Source: Gemmatimonadota bacterium (GTDB lineage Bacteria > Gemmatimonadota > Gemmatimonadetes > Palauibacterales > Palauibacteraceae). Taken from it: 19,701 nt of DNA. The DNA lies in contig JAUVTH010000009.1 in NCBI GenBank assembly GCA_030601615.1, forward strand, positions 1-19,701. Reading direction: 5' to 3'. Under the pieces are notes generated by a model. The model searched no databases. It had not been told where the DNA came from and was given only the letters and a program-made list of their open reading frames with translations. The position numbers and the translations under genes were made by a program. Shown piece after piece: positions 6,408-13,188 of this stretch (positions within the stretch are counted from its first letter, which is position 1; every line of letters begins with the position of its first letter).

Positions 6408-8714
6408 GTGGCCAAGATTCGGAAGGAAATGGCGCTGCGCTATCACTCGGAGGGACGACCCGGCAAGATCGAAGTCATCCCCACGAAGCCCTGTGCCACA
6501 CAGCGAGACCTGTCCCTGGCGTACACACCCGGCGTGGCCGAGCCGTGCCGGGAGATCGAAAAAGACGTGGAGGCTGTGTACCACTACACGGCGCGCGGCA
6601 ATCTGGTGGCCGTAGTCTCGAACGGTACGGCCGTGCTCGGGCTGGGCAACATCGGACCGGAAGCATCGAAGCCGGTGATGGAAGGCAAAGGCGTGCTGTT
6701 CAAGCGCTTCGCCGACGTCGATGTGTTCGACATCGAGATCGACGCGTCGGATCCGAAAGACGTGATCCGGTTCTGCGAGATGCTGGCGCCCACGGTCGGC
6801 GGGATCAATCTCGAGGACATCAAGGCGCCGGAGTGCTTCGAGATCGAGGACACGCTGAAGGAGCGTCTCGACATTCCCGTGTTCCACGACGATCAGCACG
6901 GAACGGCCATCATCTCAGGCGCTGCTCTGATCAACGCCCTCGAACTGGTGGGAAAGAAGATCGAGGACGTGAAGGTCGTGTTCTCCGGTGCGGGAGCTTC
7001 GGCGCATGCCACGGCGAACCACTACGTCCGCCTCGGGGCAAACCCGAAGAACCTGTGGTTCGCGGACTCGAAGGGCGTCATCAGTACGAAGCGGGACAAT
7101 CTTACCCCTCATAAGGCCAAGTACGCGCAGGACACCGACCTCGAGACGCTGGCCGAGATCGCAGTCGGGGCCGACGTACTCGTCGGCCTCAGCGTTGGCG
7201 GGATGTTCACGCCGGAGATGATCAAATCGATGGCGGACAATCCCATCGTGTTCGCGATGGCCAACCCGGATCCGGAGATCCTTCCGGAGGACGCACACGC
7301 GGTCCGCGACGACCTGATCATGGCCACGGGGCGCTCAGACTACCCGAACCAGGTCAACAACGTTCTCGGGTTTCCGTTCATCTTCCGCGGCGCCCTGGAC
7401 GTGCAGGCGACCAGCATCAACGACGAGATGTTCCTGGCCGCGACGCACGCACTGGCCGCGCTCGCCAAGGAGGACGTTCCCGAGTCCGTGGCGGCGGCCT
7501 ACGAGGGGAAGCGCCTGCACTTCGGCCGCGAATACCTGATTCCGACACCGTTCGACCATCGGGTGCTGCTATCGGAGGCGAGCGCGGTGGCGGAGGCGGC
7601 CATGCGGACAGGGGTAGCCCGGCGCCACATCGACCTCGAGGAGTACAAGCACCAGCTCGAGGCCCGGCTGGGGCCGCACCGCGAGCTCATGCGCACGATC
7701 CTGGACAAGGCCCAGCAGACCCCCAAGAGGATCGTGCTGCCTGAGGGCGAGCTCGACACTGTGATACGTGCATCGCACGCGATCATCGAAGAAAAGCTCG
7801 GCACGCCGATCCTCCTCGGAGACCCGGAAGTGATCCGCGAGATCGCGGAGCGCGAGGAAGTCGACCTGGATGGAGTGGAGCTGCTGGATCCGCAACGCTT
7901 TGACCGCCTGGACGACTACGCGCAGCGGCTGTTCGAGCGCCGCAAGCGGAAGGGCGTCACGCAGGACAGCGCCCTGAGAAGAATGAAGGACCCGCTCTAC
8001 TTCGGAGCGATGATGGTGGAAAGCGGTGACGCCGACACCCTGATCGCCGGGGCGAACCTGAGCTACCCGAACGCGCTCCGGCCGGCCCTGCAGACAATCG
8101 GGATGCAGTCGGGCGTCAAGAGCGTGGCCGGTCTGTTCATGCTCGTGTTCCAGGACCAGTTGTACTTCTTCTCCGACACGACGGTGAGCATCGACCCGAC
8201 GGCGGAGGACATGGCGGAGACGGCGATCCTGACGGCGGACTTCGTACGCCGACTTTCGATCAACCCGCGGGTCGCGATGATCTCTTTCTCGAACTTCGGG
8301 TCCGCGCCGCACCCGGAGTCCCTGAAGGTGAAGCGAGCCGTCAAGATCGTGAGGGACCTGCGGCCCGACATCACGATCGACGGTGAGATGCAGGCCGACA
8401 CGGCGGTCGTCGAGGGCATCCTGAAGACGCGGTATCCGTTCTCGGAGCTCAAGCGACCGGCGAACGTGCTGGTGTTCCCGAACCTCACGGCGGCCAACGC
8501 CTCCTACAAGCTGCTCAGCCGGCTGGGCGGAGCGGTAGCGATCGGACCGGTCCTGCTCGGTATGGCCAAGCCGGTACACCTGCTGCAGCGGGGAGCTACC
8601 GTCGAGGACATCACGAACCTGGCCGCGATCAGCATCGTGGACGCGGCGCATCGCGGTCGCGAAGCGGAGGTCGTGAAGGGCCAAGTCGACAAGCCGGAGC
8701 CGGCTGGAGTCTGA
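6408..8714 (+). CDS. maeB: NADP-type malic enzyme with phosphotransacetylase-like domain
   Basis: A 768-residue MaeB-type protein. Residues 1 to about 430 are the malic enzyme: SLAYTPGVAEPC holds the catalytic Tyr39, MEGKGVLFKRFADVDVFDIE holds Lys94, GGINLEDIKAPECFEIE and IPVFHDDQHGTA supply metal-binding acids, and FSGAGASAHA is the dinucleotide-binding glycine motif. From about residue 445 (RTILDKAQQTPKRIVLPEGE) a phosphate-acetyltransferase-like domain follows, in MaeB enzymes regulatory rather than known to be catalytic. The enzyme converts malate to pyruvate and CO2 with reduction of NAD(P), linking the citric acid cycle to pyruvate and NADPH supply; acetyl-CoA commonly inhibits this class. 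The GTG start at 6408 has GGAGCGGGA upstream and gives the family's usual length; longer in-frame reading back to 6216 has no homologous look. The 210-base divergent region shared with the RemA-like gene must hold its promoter, but I see no convincing -35/-10 pair. Confidence 0.96.
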   Translation: MAKIRKEMALRYHSEGRPGKIEVIPTKPCATQRDLSLAYTPGVAEPCREIEKDVEAVYHYTARGNLVAVVSNGTAVLGLGNIGPEASKPVMEGKGVLFKRFADVDVFDIEIDASDPKDVIRFCEMLAPTVGGINLEDIKAPECFEIEDTLKERLDIPVFHDDQHGTAIISGAALINALELVGKKIEDVKVVFSGAGASAHATANHYVRLGANPKNLWFADSKGVISTKRDNLTPHKAKYAQDTDLETLAEIAVGADVLVGLSVGGMFTPEMIKSMADNPIVFAMANPDPEILPEDAHAVRDDLIMATGRSDYPNQVNNVLGFPFIFRGALDVQATSINDEMFLAATHALAALAKEDVPESVAAAYEGKRLHFGREYLIPTPFDHRVLLSEASAVAEAAMRTGVARRHIDLEEYKHQLEARLGPHRELMRTILDKAQQTPKRIVLPEGELDTVIRASHAIIEEKLGTPILLGDPEVIREIAEREEVDLDGVELLDPQRFDRLDDYAQRLFERRKRKGVTQDSALRRMKDPLYFGAMMVESGDADTLIAGANLSYPNALRPALQTIGMQSGVKSVAGLFMLVFQDQLYFFSDTTVSIDPTAEDMAETAILTADFVRRLSINPRVAMISFSNFGSAPHPESLKVKRAVKIVRDLRPDITIDGEMQADTAVVEGILKTRYPFSELKRPANVLVFPNLTAANASYKLLSRLGGAVAIGPVLLGMAKPVHLLQRGATVEDITNLAAISIVDAAHRGREAEVVKGQVDKPEPAGV

Positions 8715-8718
8715 TCGG

Positions 8719-8737
8719 CCGGACGACAAACCCGGCG
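8719..8737 (+). terminator. Weak hairpin after maeB
   Basis: GCCGG (8719-8723) and CCGGC (8733-8737) form a five-pair GC stem with a nine-base loop, five bases after the maeB stop codon. No T-tract follows. In this GC-rich DNA such a short stem may be chance. Confidence 0.25.
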
Positions 8738-8790
8738 AGTGGGGGCCGAGTGGTGCAGGTCCCCACCCGCCCCCTCACACAAGCGTGCGG

Positions 8791-8874
8791 CCTCCGTTTG
8801 CGGGGCACCGGAAGCGTCGCCCATCTTTGCTCCCGGTCCGGGCCCTGCCGGGACACCACCGTCTTCCGGAGGAG
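8791..8874 (+). promoter_or_regulatory. Leader that may fold over the HD gene's ribosome binding site
   Basis: The Shine-Dalgarno sequence GGAGGAG (8868-8874) precedes a TTG start at 8879. CCTCCG (8791-8796) can pair with CGGAGG (8867-8872), masking it. Alternatively CCGGAAG (8808-8814) can pair with CTTCCGG (8863-8869), which overlaps the first two bases of the site and encloses a nested TCCCGG/CCGGGA (8831-8836, 8848-8853). The two outer pairings exclude each other, the pattern of a switching leader. This is by eye only, and GC-rich leaders often show chance pairings. Confidence 0.4.
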
Positions 8875-8878
8875 ACGC

Positions 8879-10213
8879 TTGCAGCACGCCACCAGCCGAA
8901 CGGTGCGGGACCCCCTGTGGCAGAACGTGTGCCTCGACGCCACGGCCGCGGCCGTCATGGACACACCCGAGTTTCAAAGACTCCGTCGGGTGAAGCAGCT
9001 CGGCTTCGCGCATCTCGTGTATCCGGGCGCCGTCCACAATCGATTCCTCCACGCCATCGGGGTCTACCACCTGACGTGTCGCGCGATCGAGGCGCTGGAC
9101 CAGAAAGGCCACCTGGACCTCCTCGACGAGGGCGAGCGAGAGTTGATACCGGAGGTCAAGCTCGCGGCCTTGCTGCACGACGTCGGCCACTACGCCTTCT
9201 CTCACGCCATGGAGGAGCTGGAGCCCGACTCGATTCCGGGCCATCACGAAGAAGTGGCCGACCATTTCCTCCGGTCTGCCGGAATTCAGGCGGCGCTGAG
9301 ACACCGAGGGCCTGGAGCGGCACGGCGAATCGGCGAGCTGATTCGCGGCCGATCGGACCACCCGCTGCAGGGACTCGTGTCCGGTTCACTGGACCTGGAC
9401 AAGATCGACTACCTGCGAAGAGACAGTCTGTTCTGCGGAGTTCCGTATGGAGCCGTGGACGTGGACCGCCTTCTCGACTCGCTCACCCTCGCGCGGGAGT
9501 CCGATTCCTCTCCTCTTGAGGTCGGCGTGACGGAGAAAGGCATCTCCGCGCTCGAGTCCCTGATGTTCGCCAAGTACCAGATGTTCCGGAACGTGTACTG
9601 GCACCACGCCGTCCGCTCCGCCACAGTGACGTTCCGCCGGCTGGTGGAAGGGGCGCTCGACGCCGGCCTCCTGAGGCGCGAGGACCTGGCGGGGCCGACG
9701 GACGAGGAGCTGCTGAACCTGCTGAGCGCGCGCCTGGAGCAGGGCGATAGCCCGGAGATCCTCCGGACTCTGCTGAGCGCCCTCGTCGACCGACGCCTTC
9801 CCAAGCGCACCGTCGAACTGCTGGGCGACGAGCTGCCCGAGGGTATCGCGGACTGGCTTCCCGGTCGCCGGGACCTGGTACGCCGGGTAGAGGACCGCCT
9901 CGCGGCGGATCGCGGTCTCGAGCCCGGTGCTGTGTACCTGGACTACCCCGCGAATCCACGCATGCTGGAGCTGAACCTGCTGCTCGTTCGGCGTCGTGGC
10001 GAGGTGATCCGCCTCACGTCCGAGGGCGAGGCTGGACTCATCGATCTACCCCGCTTGGGACGCTCACTGCACCACACTACGCGCGTGCTACGGGTATTCA
10101 CCCTTGAGTCAACCGGCCGTTGGGACCCCGCGCCGCTGCTGGATCTGCTCGCGTGCGCAGAAGCGGAAGTGGAGAAACGCCTGGAGGACGGAAGCCCGAT
10201 CTACGTCGACTGA
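8879..10213 (+). CDS. HD-superfamily phosphohydrolase (dGTPase/YwfO-like)
   Basis: A 444-residue metal-dependent phosphohydrolase of the COG1078 type. Signature motifs in order: DPLW (11-14), RLRRVKQLGFAHLVYPGAVHNRFLHAIGVYH region with His53 and His58, the HD pair in ALLHDVGHYAFSH (His100, Asp101, with His104 and His109), GHHEE (121-125), and the distal Asp in LDKIDYLRRDS (173-183). These ligate the metal ions. Relatives hydrolyse nucleoside triphosphates, some deoxyguanosine triphosphate specifically; the substrate here cannot be read from sequence. The TTG at 8879 is chosen because GGAGGAG lies directly upstream and the conserved VRDPLW opening follows within ten residues; the frame is open to 8750 but that stretch lacks protein-like conservation. 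It follows maeB after 164 bases and converges on the PP2C gene. Confidence 0.92.
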   Translation: MQHATSRTVRDPLWQNVCLDATAAAVMDTPEFQRLRRVKQLGFAHLVYPGAVHNRFLHAIGVYHLTCRAIEALDQKGHLDLLDEGERELIPEVKLAALLHDVGHYAFSHAMEELEPDSIPGHHEEVADHFLRSAGIQAALRHRGPGAARRIGELIRGRSDHPLQGLVSGSLDLDKIDYLRRDSLFCGVPYGAVDVDRLLDSLTLARESDSSPLEVGVTEKGISALESLMFAKYQMFRNVYWHHAVRSATVTFRRLVEGALDAGLLRREDLAGPTDEELLNLLSARLEQGDSPEILRTLLSALVDRRLPKRTVELLGDELPEGIADWLPGRRDLVRRVEDRLAADRGLEPGAVYLDYPANPRMLELNLLLVRRRGEVIRLTSEGEAGLIDLPRLGRSLHHTTRVLRVFTLESTGRWDPAPLLDLLACAEAEVEKRLEDGSPIYVD

Positions 10214-10245
10214 GTGGGGGTATGCCGGAGAGACGAGCTCAGTCG
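10207..10245. terminator. Inverted repeat containing both stop codons of HD and PP2C genes
   Basis: CGACTGAG (10207-10214) and CTCAGTCG (10238-10245) are a perfect eight-base inverted repeat around a 23-base loop. The left arm contains the TGA of the HD gene (10211-10213) and the right arm the stop of the PP2C gene on the other strand (10239-10241). It is symmetrical, so it could serve both convergent transcripts. There is no T-tract. Confidence 0.5.
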
Positions 10246-10988
10246 GTCTCGCCGATGAGCGTTACGACGGCTGAGATGTTGTCCATGCCACCCGCCAGGT
10301 TCGCCTCACGAACCAGCCGTGCCACACAGCGCTCCGGGTCCTTCTCCTCCAGCAGGATGGAGAGCATGCGCTCCTCGGAAACCATGTCGGTCAGCCCGTC
10401 GGATGCGAGAAGGAACATGTCACCGTCCCGCATGTCACCCTTGTAAAGATCGGGTGTGGGATAGGCCTCGGTACCGAGGGCGCGGGTGATGATGTTCGAC
10501 TGCGGATGGTTCTGGGCCTGTTCCGGCGTGATCATCCCCCGGTCGACCTGTTCCTGCACCCACGAGTGATCGCGCGTGACCTGGCTGATCATGCCATCCC
10601 GAGCCAGGTAGGCGCGACTGTCTCCGATGTGGCCGATGACGTAGATGCCGTCTTCCCTGAGCAGGAGAACCGTGGCCGTCGTGCCCATCCCCAGCTGAGC
10701 GGTATTCTCGGCGGCCTGCTGGAGGATCTCGTTGCCCGCTTCGACGAACGCCGTGCGAAATCGCTCTTCCACCTGCTCGAGGGCCCCGGTGGCGCACGTG
10801 CCGCACAGGCGCTCCGCGATCCGCTCCGACGCGATCACGCTCGCTACCTCACCGGCGGCATGTCCGCCCATTCCGTCAGCTACAACGAAGACTCCGGATT
10901 CGGCCGAACAGTAGACCGAGTCCTCGTTGCTGCGCCGTACCCGCCCCACATCGGTGAGCGCGGCGCAATTCCACCTGAAACGTCCCAT
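10239..10988 (-). CDS. PP2C-family serine/threonine protein phosphatase
   Basis: A 249-residue soluble phosphatase of the bacterial PP2C (Stp/PrpC) type. Motifs in order: TDVGRVRRSNEDS (12-24), VVADGMGGHAAGE (35-47) with the metal-binding Asp38 and Gly39, GIYVIGHIGDSRAYL (114-128), ITRALG (167-172), LLASDGLTD (193-201) and GGMDNISAVV (233-242). All the acidic metal ligands are present, so it should be active. It removes phosphate from Ser/Thr on proteins, usually opposing a Hanks-type kinase; no kinase lies in this window. The ATG at 10988 has GAGAGG just upstream and starts the family's usual MGRFRW opening; the frame extends to 11204 but would cross the predicted promoter. It converges on the HD gene and is divergent from the sigma factor gene. 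Confidence 0.94.
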   Translation of the reverse strand: MGRFRWNCAALTDVGRVRRSNEDSVYCSAESGVFVVADGMGGHAAGEVASVIASERIAERLCGTCATGALEQVEERFRTAFVEAGNEILQQAAENTAQLGMGTTATVLLLREDGIYVIGHIGDSRAYLARDGMISQVTRDHSWVQEQVDRGMITPEQAQNHPQSNIITRALGTEAYPTPDLYKGDMRDGDMFLLASDGLTDMVSEERMLSILLEEKDPERCVARLVREANLAGGMDNISAVVTLIGETD

Positions 10989-11050
10989 GGACCTCTCAAC
11001 AAAGAAAATGCGCGCTGTCCAACGCACGAACGCCGGACGGCGCATCCCAC

Positions 11051-11079
11051 TATTTACTCCCGTGCAGGCGATGGGACAA
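11051..11079 (-). promoter_or_regulatory. Candidate promoter of the PP2C gene
   Basis: On the minus strand TTGTCC (11079-11074) and TAAATA (11056-11051) are separated by 17 bases, in an unusually AT-rich patch for this DNA. Transcription would start near 11044, leaving a leader of about 55 bases before the ATG at 10988. Confidence 0.4.
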
Positions 11080-11148
11080 GCGGATCGACGGAGGCGGCCG
11101 CTGCGCCTCGTCTCGCGCACCGCACAGCGGGATCGAGACAGGGCCGGT

Positions 11149-11177
11149 TTGACGCTTGCGAAAGGCGTTCTTAGCTT
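11149..11177 (+). promoter_or_regulatory. Candidate sigma-70 promoter of the sigma factor gene
   Basis: TTGACG (11149-11154) and TAGCTT (11172-11177) with a 17-base spacer. Transcription would start near 11184, giving a leader of about 38 bases with AGGGA ahead of the ATG at 11222. This rules against the upstream TTG start at 11156. Confidence 0.55.
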
Positions 11178-11221
11178 CCATCCCTTCTGTTCCGATGGCC
11201 GCACCTACTCCAGGGATAACC

Positions 11222-12091
11222 ATGTCGCGCACTGGACGATACCACGGGAAGGTTGTGTCTCCCGAGGCTGCGAGCATGGTCGACCTGTATCTGGAGGACC
11301 TCAGCCGTTACGCCCTCCTCACTCCCAAGGAAGAGGACGCGATCGCTCGCCGCGCCCGGGCGGGAGACAAGAAGGCCCTGGCACAGCTGGTCCGGGCCAA
11401 CCTGCGTTTCGTCGTTTCCGTCGCCAAGCGATACCAGAACCGGGGCCTCCCGTTCGCGGATCTCGTGCAGGAAGGCAACGTTGGAATGGTCACGGCGGCG
11501 AAGAAGTTTGATCCCGACCAGGGCGTCAAGTTCATCAGCTACGCGGTGTGGTGGATTCGCCAGGCCATCCTCGCTTCGCTCGCCCGGCAGAGCCGGTCGG
11601 TTCGGCTGCCTCTGAATCGCGCTACGGAGCTGGCGCGGGTACTGCGGGTCAGCGAAGACCTGAAGCAGAAGCTGGACCGTGACCCCACGCCGGGAGAGAT
11701 CGCAGGCCCCGCGGAACTCCAGGAGTCCACCGTGGAGATGCTCCTCGCGCTGAACGTGGCGGAGGTGCGACTCGATGCGCCGGTCGGGGATAGTGAGGAC
11801 AGTCAGCTGATCGACCGCTTCCTCGTCGATGAGTCGGACGTGGAGGAAGCCGTAGACGCCACGATTCTCAAAGAGCACGTGACCCTGGCACTCCAGAACA
11901 TTCGCCCCCGGGACGCGCGGGTGTTGCGGCTCTACTACGGGTTACAGGGAGAGTCAGAGCACACGCTCGAACAGATCGGACAGCTCCTCGGGGTGACGCG
12001 GGAGCGCGTACGGCAACTCAGGGACCGCGCGCTCCAGGACATCCGGAACAGCGAGTTCGGCAAAGCCCTCGGTACTTTCGCGGCGGCCTGA
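11222..12091 (+). CDS. RpoD-like sigma-70 family sigma factor (short form)
   Basis: A 289-residue sigma factor. Region 1.2 is residues 18-48 (SMVDLYLEDLSRYALLTPKEEDAIARR). Region 2 runs about 49-125, with LVRANLRFVVSVAKRYQNRGLPFADLVQEGNVGM and the -10-recognition stretch FISYAVWWIRQAILASLARQ. Region 3 runs about 128-205. Region 4 is about 217-280, with the -35-binding helix-turn-helix HTLEQIGQLLGVTRERVRQLRDRAL (residues 247-271). Region 1.1 and the long non-conserved insert of the main RpoD are absent, so it is either a compact primary-like or a group 2 (stationary-phase or stress type) factor. The ATG at 11222 has AGGGA upstream; two earlier in-frame starts (11156 TTG, 11195 ATG) are less likely, the first lying upstream of the predicted transcription start. 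It is divergent from the PP2C phosphatase and meets the lipoprotein gene tail-to-tail with a ten-base gap. Confidence 0.94.
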   Translation: MSRTGRYHGKVVSPEAASMVDLYLEDLSRYALLTPKEEDAIARRARAGDKKALAQLVRANLRFVVSVAKRYQNRGLPFADLVQEGNVGMVTAAKKFDPDQGVKFISYAVWWIRQAILASLARQSRSVRLPLNRATELARVLRVSEDLKQKLDRDPTPGEIAGPAELQESTVEMLLALNVAEVRLDAPVGDSEDSQLIDRFLVDESDVEEAVDATILKEHVTLALQNIRPRDARVLRLYYGLQGESEHTLEQIGQLLGVTRERVRQLRDRALQDIRNSEFGKALGTFAAA

Positions 12092-12101
12092 CCGACGAGA
12101 C

Positions 12102-13145
12102 TCAGTTCGCCGGGATCTCCAGCAGCTCGAGAGCCGGGCAGCGAGCACCTTCCGTCCAGTCGATCCCGCGCTCCCCTTCGTCGCTTTCCGTGCTGGCCAC
12201 CAGCAGTCGCGCCGGTCCGTCGCGCCTCACGGCAAAATCGATGCGTCCATTCGGGCCAGGAACGGCAGCGAGCCACGTGAAGATCTCGCGCGACTCGGAA
12301 CCCGAGTAAGTCCGCATCTCCGACCACTCGGCTACATAGCCTGTGGCCCCGAAACGGGCCAGGAAGAACAGCGACGTGGCCGCTCCCGTGGGGGCGTCGG
12401 CTCCGACCGAGTCGTTGATGAGGTAGGTGGCGGCCATCGCCGGCCGGTTATCTCCTGGCCACGGCACGGCCACGAGATCGGCACGCTGGGCGAGGAACGG
12501 ACGGCCTTCCCCGCCCTGCCTCAGCAGCTGTTCCGTGAGGATCGGGCCGAACGTCCGGATCCGATCGTCGACGACGGGGGTCCGGGGGGCGAGCACGTCG
12601 CCCGCGGACGTCCCCGCGCCGAGACCGAAGGAGATCACGGGAAGAGCGACGCCGGGCGGCAGCAGCGCGCGGGCGGGGACCACTGACGGGCAGCCTGCGT
12701 CCACCGTGCGAGGGGGTCCCGAGAAAACGAGCGACCCGATGCGGGACCCCGCCGCGCCAAGCGCCATCTCCGTTCCCCGGACGGCGAAGGCCGAATCGAA
12801 GCGAGCCCGGTATCCCTCAGGTGGAGGCTCCGGAAAGTCGAGCGATCGGGGCACTCCGTTCTCCAGCCGCGCCACGGGCATTGCCACGGCCTCACCTCCC
12901 GCGCCGGTCGAGCGGACGGCCCAGAGAAGGGGCCCGGCCGGGAGGGGCAGCTCGACTTCCTCAGCCGCCAGCTCCTCGACGTCGGCCTCTACGGGAGGAG
13001 GCGAAGGATCCTCGAGGTGAAAGGACGCCCCGCCCCACTCGAACTCGCAGCCGCCTGCCGCCGCGACGAGGAAGGATGCGAGAGCCAGCCGGCGGAGCCG
13101 GCGGCTGATTGGTAGACCCTGAACCCGCACGCTGTACATTGCCAT
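12102..13145 (-). CDS. Putative lipoprotein of unknown function, 347 aa
   Basis: No family recognised. The N-terminus is a lipoprotein-type signal: basic SRRLRR (14-19), hydrophobic LALASFLVAAA (20-30), then GGC with Cys33 as the likely lipidated residue (an imperfect lipobox, AGGC). A Pro/Glu-rich acidic linker follows (residues 43-70, EDPSPPPVEADVEELAAEEVELPLP), then a globular domain of about 270 residues. It contains strand-like segments such as GRPFLAQRADLVAVPWPGDNRPAMAATYL (residues about 225-253) and two later cysteines. It is presumably an envelope-anchored protein. The ATG at 13145 lacks a Shine-Dalgarno sequence but has a -10-like TAGCTT six bases upstream, consistent with a leaderless mRNA. 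A second ATG two codons in is also possible. It is divergent from the amidohydrolase operon. Confidence 0.8.
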   Translation of the reverse strand: MAMYSVRVQGLPISRRLRRLALASFLVAAAGGCEFEWGGASFHLEDPSPPPVEADVEELAAEEVELPLPAGPLLWAVRSTGAGGEAVAMPVARLENGVPRSLDFPEPPPEGYRARFDSAFAVRGTEMALGAAGSRIGSLVFSGPPRTVDAGCPSVVPARALLPPGVALPVISFGLGAGTSAGDVLAPRTPVVDDRIRTFGPILTEQLLRQGGEGRPFLAQRADLVAVPWPGDNRPAMAATYLINDSVGADAPTGAATSLFFLARFGATGYVAEWSEMRTYSGSESREIFTWLAAVPGPNGRIDFAVRRDGPARLLVASTESDEGERGIDWTEGARCPALELLEIPAN

Positions 13146-13151
13146 GACTGG

Positions 13152-13181
13152 AAGCTACGAGCCTGTCCCCGAGCCGATCAA
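13152..13181 (-). promoter_or_regulatory. Candidate leaderless promoter of the lipoprotein gene
   Basis: On the minus strand TTGATC (13181-13176) and TAGCTT (13157-13152) are 18 bases apart, and TAGCTT ends six bases before the ATG at 13145. Transcription would begin at the ATG itself. The same -10 hexamer, TAGCTT, is seen ahead of the sigma factor gene. Confidence 0.5.
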
Positions 13182-13188
13182 CCGGAGC

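Noticed and set aside
7569..8729. 386-codon open frame on the minus strand across maeB
   Set aside because: Antisense to a confidently identified malic enzyme gene; no domain or start signal.
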